Assembly: GCA_036365455.1 (NCBI GenBank)
Contig: JAWQUS010000002.1
Location: 6,200,001 to 6,264,000 of the forward strand
Reading direction: 5' to 3'
DNA length: 64,000 nucleotides
DNA from: Macrosoma leucophasiata
Lineage: Eukaryota; Arthropoda; Insecta; Lepidoptera; Hedylidae
Shown here in pieces: positions 43,937 to 55,094 of the stretch; the first letter of the stretch is position 1, and the number at the start of each line of letters is the position of its first letter. The translations under genes and the position numbers were made by a program. The notes beneath the pieces were generated by a model that did not search any database, had not been told where the DNA came from, and saw only the letters and a program-made list of their open reading frames with translations.

Positions 43937-45125
43937 ACACAACGACATTGCTAAGGCCTTTGACCGGGTCTGGCACAGGGCACTTCTCGCGAAACTTCCA
44001 TCCTTCGGTCTTCCCGAGAGGCTATGCAACTGGACAGCCAGCTTTCTGTCTGAGCGTTATATACAAGTCTTAGTTGGCTGTCAGCGCTCAGACAAACTAC
44101 CTATCAACGCTGGTGTGCCGCAAGGTTCTGTGCTATCTTCCACGCTTTTTCTTCTGCACATCAATGAAATGTTGGAAGAAAACTCCAATTTTCATTGCTA
44201 TACCGATGATAGTACGGGATATGCACACTACACTAGCCGTGAAAATGCTTCTCGGACACTTATCAAGGAAAGAAGGACTAGACTTGTGTCTGAAATCGAG
44301 CACTCTCTGGAGCGGGTCTCGGATTGGGTCGACTTAATTTAATGCAGTGCAACCCCTCGAGGACACAAGTCTGCACGTTCACCGCTAAAAAAACGCCATG
44401 CATTGTAGCACCACAGTTCCAGGGCATTCCGATCGCCGTTGGTAAGAGTATCGGTATCCTGGGCGTTGACATATCGAACGAAGTGCAATTCGGGAGTCAC
44501 ATTGAGTGTAAGACCAAGTTGGCATCCAAAAAGCTAGGGGTGCTTAACAAAGCCAGGCAGTATTCACTTTCACTTCGGGGCAGCTACTACTACTCATACT
44601 CATTTGTGGGCGGGAGCCCCCAAATACTAGCTTGGTCCACTTGACTCCCTACAAAAACGCGCCGTTCGTATTGTTAACGATTCAGGACTTACTGACAGGC
44701 TCGAACATCTGAGCCTACGCAGAGACATTGGGAGTATGTGCGTGTTTTACCGTCTCTACAATGGTGAGTGCTCTGCTGAACTGTTTGACATGGTGCTACA
44801 ATCTATTTTCCTACACCGTACTACCCGCCGAAGAGAGAGGTTCCACCCACACCGACTGGACACCTGGCAGTGCTCAACGGTGCGGTTTTCACGTTCGTTC
44901 TTACCCAGAACGTGTAAATTGTGGAACGAACTTCCCTCTGAGGTGTTCCCTAGGTGCTACATTAAGAGGTTCTTCAAAAATGGCGTCAAAGGAGTCCTTC
45001 AAGGCTGGCAGCGCATTGGCAACTCCCCTGGTGTTGCAAATGTTCATAGGCGACGGTGACCACTTTCCATCAAGTGGCCCGTCTGCTTGTCTGTCAACCT
45101 ACAGACATAAAAAAACACAAAGATG
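43937..45125 (+). pseudogene. Jockey/CR1-like LINE, 3' part, frameshifted
   Basis: 5'-truncated reverse transcriptase. Frame 1 (to 44342): DIAKAFDRVWHRALLAKLPS (first catalytic Asp), AGVPQGSVLSSTLF and CYTDDSTG (YxDD pair). The next frame (44324-44644) gives CTFTAKKTPCIVAPQ and IGILGVDISNEVQF, then after a further shift (about 44642-45059) LQKRAVRIVNDSGLTDRLEH, LGSMCVFYRLYNGECSAELF and RTCKLWNELPSEVFPRCYIK, the C-terminal zone of this LINE group. At least two frameshifts make it inactive. The 3' end TGACCACTTTCCATCAAGTG ... ACATAAAAAAA closely resembles the SINE-A tail. Confidence 0.8.
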
Positions 45126-45451
45126 AGTGAATGACACAATTTCATTTAGGAATTGAAATGAAAATAAGAATGCAGTCTTTATTTCTTTGTTAATTAGGTA
45201 TTTAAGTCGAATATTATTAATCAAAATAAAAGAATTGAATACTATTAATCGAAATTTATTTTAAACAGGGACATTTATTTTTTTTTAAAAATATATTTGG
45301 ACGCTGTTTCCCCAACAACCGGTTTTATAGCTCATCATATACCAATACAGCATTGCTAAAAAGTAGTTTGCTGGTACATTTGATGGAAGAGAAGATAGGC
45401 ATTGTAAAGATACAGTTCTGAAGCCCCGAATTTTTCGATTTTTTAAGTTGA
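45126..45451. other. interior of the outer hAT-type element, no gene
   Basis: AT-rich, no named feature up to the GTACG target duplication at 45452-45456. Confidence 0.4.
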
Positions 45452-45456
45452 GTACG

Positions 45457-45714
45457 TGTTAACGGGGTAGCCATCATACTACACAAATAAAAATCACACA
45501 ACAGGTATATACTGTTTATTCAAATAATTGAACTGAAAACAGTATGTGTGAAGATTGTACTAAGCCTCTCAATTGACGAACAAGAACCAGATATACTTAT
45601 GTATTGACCAAGAAATCTCAACCGCGTAATATAGCTGTAGCTAGCGTTAGAGTCAACGCCATCTATTGAGCGAACTACTCCAACATTTGAATAATACATT
45701 TTGAATTCTGAACA
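45457..45714 (-). repeat. BEL/Pao 3' LTR
   Basis: 258 bp, starts TGTTCAGAATTC on the minus strand and ends GGCTACCCCGTTAACA. Complete, unlike the 5' LTR. The polypurine tract upstream is weak (GGCGGCCGGTA). Confidence 0.9.
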
Positions 45715-45872
45715 TACCGGCCGCCATGGACAGAGTGTCCATAACTTGCTTCATGAACTATTGAGATTTCCTGACTTTTAACTCTAACACATCGCAAAAT
45801 ACAAGGTACAAAATACTTAAACAATGAACAGACACAAATGTTATCAAATAATAAATCAAATATAAACATAAC

Positions 45873-47504
45873 TTATTCAATAACAGGTAGGACACATAAT
45901 TTAGATGTTTGCCTTTTTATAACAATGCCCTTGCAACGTAGACTTACAACGCACGTGAGGTTGTCCACACCTGGATGCTTATCCACTATAACACGAAACA
46001 ACCATCTCGCTGGAGGCAAATCATTCTCCTTTATTAATACTACGTCGCCTATTTTTGGTTCAGGTTGAGTGTGTGCCCACTTGTGTCTTTGCAAAAAATG
46101 TGTCAAATATTCTGCTGACCATCGTCGCCAAAAATGTTGAACCAATTTTTGAGTCAATTGCCACCTACAAAGATTACTAACATTTGATGTTTCATAGTTG
46201 GCCTCTGGTACAAGAACAAGCGGCTCTCCTACTAGAAAATGTCCAGGGGTCAAAGGTATAGGATCGTCAGGGTTCTCAGACATCTGCGATATAGGTCTAG
46301 AATTGAGGCAAGCCTCAATTTGAGTGAGGACCGTAGTGAGTTCCTCAAAGGTCAAAGTTGTGTCTCCTACTACCCTCCTAAGGTGATGTTTTGTGGACCG
46401 AACTCCAGCCTCCCACAGTCCTCCAAAGTTCGGAGCACGCGGTGGAATAAAGGCCCAATTAGTCCCACGAATAGCGAGCGCTGCAGCAATCTCTGTTACC
46501 ATGCTCGACCTTTCCATGTCAAACAAAGACTTGAGCTCTCTGGCGGCACCCACAAAATTAGTACCGTTGTCACTCCACAATTCGGCACAATGTCCACGTC
46601 TGGCTACAAATCGTTTAAAAGCTGCAAGGAAACCCTGAGCTGTCAAATCCGTAACTGCTTCTAAATGAACAGCCCGAGTAACCATGCAGACGAAGAGACA
46701 TATGTAGCCTTTGTGAGAGTGATGACCTCTACCTTTCGACGTTCGGATACTAATGGGGCCCGCGTAGTCTACTCCAGTTCGCAGGAAAGGTCGGCAAGCC
46801 GTTACTCTTGCCGCTGGAAGTTGACCCATCAACTGTTGTGTAGTGCGGGCAGCATAACGAATACAGGTGACACATTTGCGTACATGAAATCTCACAAGCG
46901 ATTTCGCATGCATAATCCAATATTTTGTACGCAAATAATTAGTCATCAGTTGAGGACCGCCATGTAATGTCTTCTCGTGAGCGTCTCGTATCAAAAGTTG
47001 AACCAGTGGAGACTTATGAGGCAACAAAATAGGATGTTTCATGTCTTTACTGCCTTCGGAAAGCTGTAGCCGACCACCGACACGCATGATTCCTTCACCA
47101 TCAATAAATGGATTTAACGAGGTAAGTTTACTTCTTCTATTAACTCTGCCTGTCTTAGCTACATTCTCTAATTCTCCCTTGAAATGGATTGCTTGACATT
47201 GCTTAATACAAACATTCAAAGCTTCTGACAGTTCCTTGCTTGAAATCCATTTCGTGAATTTTATAATAGACCTTAAAACCAGAAATCTTCTACATAATGC
47301 AACTATTCTTATTAGTTTAGTTAAAGATGAATATTTATCCCATAAATCAAAATCTTCATTAACTGACATGCAACATACTTTCTTCGCTTTTTTTTCTAAA
47401 TTTATCTTCGTTATTCTATCCTTCTTACTATAACTAATTTTTCCTTCCCTCAACCAGCAAGGACCTCTCAGCCACAATTCATCACTCGGGTACTGCAATG
47501 GCAT
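45873..47504 (-). CDS. BEL/Pao pol, integrase part
   Basis: 543-codon frame continuous in phase with the upstream pol frame across a single TGA. H2C2 zinc-binding region: H176, H181, C211, C214. The DDE integrase core follows: D246 (GVDYAGP), D312 (LWSDNGTNFVG), E365 (NFGGLWEAGV). After the core the QLTQKLVQHFWRRWSAEYL and GDVVLIKENDLPPARW blocks are typical of Pao integrases. The annotated ATG at 47504 is not a natural start; it is the first Met after the nonsense codon. Integrase joins the cDNA to host DNA. Confidence 0.92.
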   Translation of the reverse strand: MPLQYPSDELWLRGPCWLREGKISYSKKDRITKINLEKKAKKVCCMSVNEDFDLWDKYSSLTKLIRIVALCRRFLVLRSIIKFTKWISSKELSEALNVCIKQCQAIHFKGELENVAKTGRVNRRSKLTSLNPFIDGEGIMRVGGRLQLSEGSKDMKHPILLPHKSPLVQLLIRDAHEKTLHGGPQLMTNYLRTKYWIMHAKSLVRFHVRKCVTCIRYAARTTQQLMGQLPAARVTACRPFLRTGVDYAGPISIRTSKGRGHHSHKGYICLFVCMVTRAVHLEAVTDLTAQGFLAAFKRFVARRGHCAELWSDNGTNFVGAARELKSLFDMERSSMVTEIAAALAIRGTNWAFIPPRAPNFGGLWEAGVRSTKHHLRRVVGDTTLTFEELTTVLTQIEACLNSRPISQMSENPDDPIPLTPGHFLVGEPLVLVPEANYETSNVSNLCRWQLTQKLVQHFWRRWSAEYLTHFLQRHKWAHTQPEPKIGDVVLIKENDLPPARWLFRVIVDKHPGVDNLTCVVSLRCKGIVIKRQTSKLCVLPVIE

Positions 47505-47513
47505 TGCTCCTCA
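47505..47513 (-). other. in-frame nonsense codon in pol
   Basis: The RNase H end (DNPADCAS) is followed in frame by TGA, GGA, GCA and then the integrase frame. The related position in this family is usually Arg, so a CGA-to-TGA change is the simplest explanation. Confidence 0.75.
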
Positions 47514-50487
47514 AGAAGCGCAATCCGCAGGGTTGTCCTTTGATTGGACATGGTGCCATTGATCACTATCCAAAACATTCAGGATGTCCGATACCCGATT
47601 TGCAACGAATGTTTTCCATCGGCTCGGGTGACTGCTTAGCCACGCAAGCACAACAGATGAATCAGTCCAAGCATAGAGACAAGACTTAGGAACTTGTAAG
47701 GTAAGTGAGACTTCGTGCAACAACCTTGCCAACAAAACAGCACCACATAGCTCTAGTCGTGGAATAGATACCTGTTTGATAGGTGATACCCTTGTCTTGG
47801 AAGTGATAAGGTTGACACTAATCTGCCCTGTAATACCTATTACTCGTAAATATACTACTGCAGCGTATGCATCGTTGGATGCATCGCTGAACCCATGTAA
47901 CTCAATACGCGTGTCATCTTTGCTGGTATTAACCCACCTAGGTATTTGAAAACCGGTAAGTAAAACCAAATCGTTCCGATATGCAATCCATTTCTCCATT
48001 AATTGTGAGGGCAATTCATCGTCCCAATCAATTCCACATAGCCACAGTTTTTGGAGGAATATCTTTGCAATAATTATAGTCGGAGCGATCCAACCTAGTG
48101 GATCAAATAATTTAGCTATGTCTGATGTGACTTTTCTTTTAGTTACAGGATAACTTAGCGGCGGCAAGTGTACGGAGTACTCGAAGGCGTCTGATCGACG
48201 GTTCCAGGTAAGTCCTAGGATTTTTACAACTGTATCTATTCTTATTTTCAGGTTCTCTGTTCCTTCATCTCTCCCATTCCCTTCCTGTTCTCCATTTCCT
48301 TTACAAATCTCACCTAATAACTCATCGCTATTGCTGCTCCATTTCTGTAGTTGGAATCCTCCTCCATTCAATAATTCATTCATTTCCATGTATATCATTT
48401 TTCCTTCTTCAATACTGTTGCACCCTGTCATCATATCATCCATGTAAAAATCTTTCAGAACTATTTTCGATGCCAACGGGTAATTTACACCATCATCGTG
48501 TGCAAGTTGTTGCAGGGCACGCACAGCAAGGTAAGGAGCGCATGAAGTTCCAAAAGTTACTGTCAGTAACCTGTAGTCCTGTAATTCACTATGTGGTCCA
48601 TCAGGATTACGCCAAAGAATTCGTTGGAAGTCTGAATCTGTCTTATAAACTTGTACTTGTCTGTACATCTTAATGATGTCCGAAATGAGAGCAATCGGAT
48701 GACAACGCCAACGAAGAACAATAGTTCTCAAATCCGACTGCAGAGTCGGCCCAACCATCAAGTCATTGTTCAGAGAGATCCCATTGGTACCAGGGCATGA
48801 AGCGTCGAAAACGACACGCACCTTGGTTGTTACTCTGTCTTCTTTGACAACAGCGTGATGCGGCAGGTATACTGCATCCTGCTTGCAACGTTCCTCTTCT
48901 GGAACTTGCTCCATATGACCAAGATCTAAGTACTCTTGTATCACCTTGGAATATTCTACCTTAAGTTTAGGATTTCTCCACAATTTACGTTCTAGTGAGT
49001 AAAATCGTTTTTCAGCAATGTCCCTTGAGTTTCCGTACTTGCACGCGGAATCTTCGTCACGAAAAGGTAATTTAACAATATACCTACCTGAAGGTGTCCG
49101 AGTTGTAGTGCGGGAAAATATTTCCTCGCATTGAGATTCTTCAGGCGTGAAGTGCCTTTTAGGGCTCTCTGACTCCAATTCCCAAAATTTACGTAGCAAC
49201 TCATTCGCATCATAGTGTGCGTGCATGCTGATGACATTAGTCTGATCCGCACCCTTTGTGTATAATTGACCAGATAAGATCCAACCTAGCTTGGTTTTCT
49301 GAGCCATCGGACAACCAGGTGAACCTTTGATAATGCCTTCCTCCAAAATCTGGCAATATACTTCAGCGCCTAATAAAATATCAATTTTATTAGGCGTGCT
49401 AAATGTGGGATCTGCTAAGTTTTCCTCGTTCAACTCTAATATCGGTTGAACGACTACCTTCCTTTCAGGCAGAAAGGCAGTGATATCTTTGAGGACGTGA
49501 GCCTTAACATCAACAATAACCTGAGGATTATGAAGCGATTGAATTTTAAAATACACCACAGACTTAAACTCTAATGAACCAGTCTGATCACTTCCTAACC
49601 CTGCTATCATCCCCTTACTCACGAATTTCTTTAAACCGAGTAATTGGACTGCTGCTTCCGTTATAAAGGAAGCCTGTGACCCTTGGTCCAGTAAAGACCT
49701 AAGTGTCATGAGCACACCTGTTCTCGACTCAACCTTGACTAAGGCTGTGGCCAATAATACTTGGCTGGGCATTTTCGAGAAACAATTGACAATAGACTCG
49801 TTGCTTGGTACAATATTCTTATTCAACGTTGACCCCTCAGTTTCAACGTTGTCTGTCTGTTGTGATATATTCTTGGGGTGTAACAAAGAATGATGACGTC
49901 TTTTGCAAATCTTACAACGTGTAGGCTGACGACACGAATACGCGGAGTGCTTACTGCCAAGACAATTGAAGCATAAACCCTTGGTTTGAACAAACTCACG
50001 ACGCGCATTTACATCTAATTTGGCAAACCCTTTACAGTGACAAGTTTTGTGATCTTCATTACAGTGAGCACATGTAGGTACAGTAACGTGAAGAGATTTT
50101 ACATTACGAGATACTGAAGGCCTAGCAACCTTGTTATCTAAAAATTCTAAAGATCTGAATCTAGTTTGAAGAAATTCTTTAAAATTGAGCAAAGTAGGCA
50201 ATTCATTAAAAGTTTCACTTAATTTTGCCTCCCAGAGCTTTCTAGATTCAGAATCTAATTTTTGACTCATAAGATAAATAACAATAACGTCCCAATTAGT
50301 AACATCTATATTTAAATTATTTAGCCCAGATAAACATTCGGTCATGGCATCAAGCAAGTCCTTGATACCACCCGCTGACTCAACTACTAGATATTTATGA
50401 CTAAATAACTTCTTTAACAAACAATTTGCAAGGTATCGTTTATTATTATATCTGCTTTCTAATTGATCCCAGCAAATTTGATAGTTA
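47511..50487 (-). CDS. BEL/Pao gag C-terminus, protease, reverse transcriptase and RNase H
   Basis: Frame of 1006 codons, of which the first ~14 (MLVITYEKGRGIPV) belong to the inserted element's inverted repeat; retrotransposon sequence begins at 50487. Nucleocapsid zinc knuckle CFNCLGSKHSAYSC (187-200) with additional Cys-His pairs (CAHCNEDHKTCHC, CKICKRRHHSLLH). Aspartic protease LLDQGSQASFIT (280-291). Reverse transcriptase with VVFDAS (573-578), SDIIKMYRQV (617-626) and YMDD (696-699). RNase H with GFSDASNDAYAA (880-891) and WTDSSVVLAWL (955-965). It ends at the TGA at 47511. All catalytic residues that I can check are kept. Confidence 0.93.
50485..50487. repeat. TTA target duplication, left
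   Basis: TTA here and at 54547-54549. With the element and one TTA set aside, the two gag frames line up in phase. Confidence 0.85.
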
Positions 50488-51168
50488 TAGACCGGGATCC
50501 CTCGCCCTTTTTCGTAAGTGATTACTAACAAGCTAATTTTTCGTCAGTAGCTTCATTTTGACGAGACGCCCAACATTAGCTAGTACAAAAATTTCGTAAG
50601 TGGTAGCTAACAGGGGTAATGAGGACATAATTTGTTGATTTAGTGGTTATCAAAAATTCATTACTAACTGGTTTTTTTATTTATAATTCTTATAATAATA
50701 ATCTAAATTAGCTGAAAAAATATTTGTCCTACAAAATGCTAGGTTTGATCAACGAGGTCCCATTTTTGCAACATGTACTATTTACGAGGTCATGAAAAAT
50801 TATTACTAACCAGCTGATTTTTTTTTTGTTGGTTAGTTAATAATTATATAATTTAACGCCCACATTGTCCTACACATTACGTGGAACGTTTTTCTAGTCC
50901 TAGACTCCTAAGTTGTCCATACCACAGGACCATTTTTTTTATTAGTAACTGTAGGACAAAAGTATCACGTGATACATTAGTGTGTTTTTTATCCGAATAA
51001 AACAATGTCCTACAAAAAAACTGGTATGCATCCGTAGTCCTACAATAATCGTAATTTTCGTTTTTCCTATGTGCAACATGAGGTAAAGTGAAAATATATT
51101 TATTGAAATAAATCAACTTTATTATGTAACATACATGAAAAAGTAGATACTTTTATACAAAAAAGAAA

Positions 51169-53486
51169 TTAATTTTCATCTGACTCATCAAAAAAACATT
51201 CATCCCCACTACTGGCATCACTCTCCTCATCTTCATCAGTATCTTCTTCATTCTGATCTTCCGTGGTATCTAAATCTGTAATAATATGAAAAAATTAATT
51301 AATGTCGCCGAAAAATTAAAAACCAAATTTCAATAATATTAATAGGGTACCTTGCAATTGAGAAGATAATTCTTCAAAGGATGGGCTTTGAGGACCATCA
51401 AACCAATAATACTCGTATTTACCATCAATTATTGTCCATCCATAATTTTCAGGTACTTTATCTGTGGGGCACCGCATGTGTGCATTACACCATACATTGC
51501 TGATGAATACCGTTCTTTTAATTTTTATATACTTTCTTGCAAATTTCCAACTTTTTAAAAAGACCAATTTCTTTTGATTAAATATTTATAACTTTTGAAA
51601 ATACAACAATTAATATAATTATAATTAATATTTTTTTTGAAGTTATACTTCTTTTGTTTTTAAATTAACTATCCAAACACTTAGTTTTTTTAATATTATT
51701 TATCACAAAATAGAACTGATATAATTAAAAAATATTTAGAATTCTATAGAAATAATAAAAGTTTAACTATAAATTTCCCTGACTGAAATTAAGATTCCCT
51801 GACTTTTCCCTGACTATTCCAGAAATTTCAAATTCCCTGACATTTCAAGGTATTTTAGGTCAATCGCCACCCTGTTTGTGTATAGGCGAAAATAATTAAT
51901 AGCTAAAAAATATTTAAATGGCATAATTTTGTAATCTGTGTATTCACATGTACTCATTATAAGAATGAACAATAACGTAAAAAAAGAATATTCAACGAAC
52001 TAACCGAGAGGAGCATGGCATTAAGTGTGGTTCTACGATTGGAGCAGACGTTAAAGAAGTTGAAGCGTCTGTAACTTCAGTACATTCAGCTGCAGACGAT
52101 GTTACAGCTGGCTCAGTTCTGTATAAAACAAATAAATAAAAGAATAATTCAAATTAAGTATATACATTAGACACAAAAATTACGGGATTGAAAAAAAAGT
52201 CATAAATGTTTGGATAATTTTCAACAGATTGTAACTCGGAAGGAGATCGTCGTTCAATAAACAAAAAAAAATTATTTTAGTCCCAACTGTTTAGTTTTCA
52301 GATGTTACCATACAAAATTTTTATCATTCACGGTTTCGGAGTTATTCAGAGAGAACTACAAAAATAAAACAATTTCAACAATTTAGCTTCCTTTAAAAAA
52401 AGTCTGTGAGTTTGAAAACTTTTTTTTCGAAATTTCACCTCATTGATTTGTCAAAAAATTTGATACTTCTTAGTTTGCTAAACATTTTTTATGAGCAGAT
52501 CCGAAAAGTAGACACTTACAACAACAATTTGCTTTTTTTTTAAGTGTACGACCATGTGCTTTTTTAGATTTACGCTCTGTGGAAAATCATCAAAAACAAT
52601 TGGGCATTTCCAAATATAATTGAGCTCTCTGACTCTCAATGGAGAAAATGAGAAGCACGCGGTTAAATTAACTTCTGTATTAAGAAGGGTTTATACTTGT
52701 TTCTTTATTGCATCCGTTGAGATAAATAGTAAGGTCCTTGTTGTACTTGAACGATAAATGCAAATTTTGTCTATAAAATACTCTTAAACATTTTTATTTG
52801 TATAAGAGCATTTTATGGACAAACTGAACGATAAACCCTTCTTAAATGTATGTATATATATATATATATATATTTAATATGTATTTTTATATATATATTT
52901 AAATATATATTTATATATTATACTTCAAAATTTTTAGTAAAATATGTAAAGCACAATGTACTTTGTAAAATTATTGTTTACAAAAAAAAATAGCTATAAT
53001 TTTATCATGATTTTTATATAATAATGTGAAAACTTCTACTTAATAAATTATTTATCACATAAGGTAAAACACCCAGTAGCTGCTCAGCGATCAGTAACTG
53101 CTTACTCCATGTATTTGTATATCTATATTCATATATATAGATATACAAATACATGGAGTGAGCAGGTACTGATTCCTGAGCAACGGCTGGGTGCTTTACC
53201 TTATTTTGAAAATAAAATTGAAAAATATTCAATCGACTTACCGTTCATAACACAAATATTGAGATTTCACTCTGAATTCCTTATAACAAGAGGAATGATA
53301 CCCGATTATGTCGTCATTCCAATTTTCCGGTAATACGACATTACTATATTTATGTTTATGATGCTTTCGAGCAGACAAAAAAGTTCGACAAGAAAGCAAA
53401 ATTTCTTGAGAAAATTTCTTGATCTCTTCGCGTTTCTCTCGAAAGCGAGGGTTATCACACAATACACTGCATAAAAAACACTCCAT
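51169..53486 (-). CDS. four-exon gene inside the TTA element; 204-residue zinc-finger/acidic protein, function unknown
   Basis: Exon 1 53486-53242 (ATG to ATGAACG|GTAAGT), exon 2 52118-52005 (after TTTTATACAG, to CTCTCG|GTTAGT), exon 3 51499-51351 (after TATTCATCAG, to TGCAAG|GTACCC), exon 4 51275-51169 (after ATTATTACAG, to TAA). Total 615 nt, exactly 205 codons with the stop, and all three junction phases agree. Exon 1 has C3xxC6 ... Y62-H63-xxx-C67-Y68 (CFLC ... YHSSCYKEF), a zinc-finger-like pattern seen in several invertebrate transposon-linked proteins. Exon 2 is a Ser/Thr linker. Exon 3 holds VPENYGWTIIDGKYEYYWFD. Exon 4 is highly acidic (EEDTDEDEESDASSGDE). The gene model is mine; the exon 3 start is the least certain point. 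It could be a captured host gene or an accessory protein. Confidence 0.6.
53061..53203. mobile_element. ~143-bp palindrome in intron 1
   Basis: Arms of about 70 bp meet near 53131: AAGGTAAAACACCCAGTAGC at the left end and GCTGGGTGCTTTACCTT at the right; the centre is TATATCTATATTCATATATATAGATATA-like. It could be a foldback MITE. The short frames on both strands here are palindrome artefacts. Confidence 0.7.
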
Positions 53487-53736
53487 TTTTGCTGAGCAAT
53501 TAAAAAAAAATGTAAGTTATTTCAGAGCGTCCAACACGTGGTCAACAGAAAAGAACAGCACGGTTATAGTCGGCTAAAGTCGGCTTCAGCATGGAGTAAC
53601 TAAACACAGTACGCAGCATCGCGCGCATGCGTACTAATATAACTAAACTCCAATAGAAAAATGTACAGAATGAATAGATTTTTATTGTTATGAATTTCAA
53701 ATTCCATTGGAGGATCAGCAAAATATACCATGCAAT

Positions 53737-54085
53737 TTGTAGGACAATGTGGGCGTTAAATTATATAATTATTAACTAACCAACCAAAAAAAAATCAGCT
53801 GGTTAGTAATAATTTTTCATGACCTCGTTAATAGTACATGTTGCAAAGGTGGGACCTCGTTGATCAAACCTAGCATTTTGTAGGACAAATATTTTTTCGG
53901 CTAATTTAGATTATTATTATAAGAATTATAAATAAAAAAACCAGTTAGTAATGAATTTTTGATAACCACTAAATCAACAAGTTATGTCCTCATTACCCCT
54001 GTTAGCTACCACAATCGAGCCTTTTCGTAAAAGAAATTCTTGGGCGTCTCATTGAAAAGAAGCTACTCACGAAGTTTCAACTTGA
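53737..54085 (-). repeat. internal extra copy of the element's terminal repeat
   Basis: Same sequence as 54150-54510 in the same orientation, with about a dozen differences and a changed outer end (CAATCGAGCCTTTTCGTAAA). It lacks the terminal TAGACCGGG, so it may be the scar of an older end or of a nested relative. Confidence 0.7.
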
Positions 54086-54549
54086 TACTAATTATTTTTA
54101 CATCTAGTATTTGTACTACAACCTAAGAGTGTCGGACTAGAAAAACGTTCCACGTAATGTGTAGGACAATGTGGGCGTTAAATTATATAATTATTAACTA
54201 ACCAACAAAAAAAAAATCAGCTGGTTAGTAATAATTTTTCATGACCTCGTAAATAGTACATGTTGCAAAAATGGGACCTCGTTGATCAAACCTAGCATTT
54301 TGTAGGACAAATATTTTTTCAGCTAATTTAGATTATTATTATAAGAATTATAAATAAAAAAACCAGTTAGTAATGAATTTTTGATAACCACTAAATCAAC
54401 AAATTATGTCCTCATTACCCCTGTTAGCTACCACTTACGAAATTTTTGTACTAGCTAATGTTGGGCGTCTCGTCAAAATGAAGCTACTGACGAAAAATTA
54501 GCTTGTTAGTAATCACTTACGAAAAAGGGCGAGGGATCCCGGTCTATTA

Positions 54550-55094
54550 CTTGACGTTACCGGAATGTGTCTTAAAAGTTGCTCGGCTTCACCAGTTAAT
54601 TGAGTTTTTAAATAGTGTAACTTTTGTACATCATCTATAGATTTATTATTATGTACCAAAGAGACAAATAAATCACGAAATGTTACCCATGCTGAATAAT
54701 CGCCGTTGAAGGTTGGTAAAGTAATCTTAGGTAATTTTAACATGTTACTGTTATTGACTTTGTTGCTATCTTGCTTATACACATCGCTACAATCTTTAAC
54801 GGAAATCACCATACATGCCAACTTAGATTTCAGTTCACATTTATAGTCAACATACTCCTCCTCAGTGCGTTCATACAACTCAACATATTTATACTGTTCA
54901 ATATCCTCTTGTTTGATGTTACTATATATCTTAGAATCATAATCATTAAATTTTTTCCACATGTCTTCTAAGTTTTCTAAACGAGTTTCCACATAATACT
55001 GAGTGAAACGTTCTTTAGGCGTTTTCTTATAATTGGATCTCACCCTTACAATTTTTTCGTAAATATCGTTTTGTACTCTAGCAAGTGACTCCAT
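54550..55094 (-). CDS. BEL/Pao gag N-terminal part
   Basis: About 181 codons from ATG 55094 (MESLARVQNDIYEKIVRVRS) to HIPVTSS, where the TTA element interrupts it. LPKITLPTFNGDYSAWVTFR then DLFVSLVHNN and LHYLKTQLTGEAEQLLRHIP are the hallmark Gag blocks of BEL/Pao and related elements. The last ~11 codons of the open frame (after 54550) are element sequence. The rest of Gag lies at 50487 and below. Confidence 0.9.

Larger units (their letters stand above)
50488..54546. mobile_element. 4059-bp TIR element with TTA target duplication, superfamily unassigned
   Basis: Long terminal inverted repeats of about 430 bp (50488-50918 and 54117-54546), nearly identical, starting TAGACCGGGATCCCTCGCCC. 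A third, internal and more diverged partial copy of the right repeat is at 53737-54085. The 3-bp TTA duplication is the PIF/Harbinger type but also fits Academ, Zator or CACTA-like groups. The word TGTCCTAC or its complement recurs at least nine times near both ends, a candidate binding site. The only gene that I can build is the four-exon one on the minus strand (51169-53486). No DDE, hAT or Harbinger nuclease motif is visible, so the element is either non-autonomous or uses an unrecognised enzyme. Confidence 0.85.

Noticed and set aside
44728..45126. 132-codon frame in the LINE
   Set aside because: Shadow of the true LINE frame, which is the one encoding RTCKLWNELPSEVF.
50491..50531. True gag start at the ATG near 50531
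   Set aside because: These codons are the TTA element's inverted repeat; gag starts at 55094.
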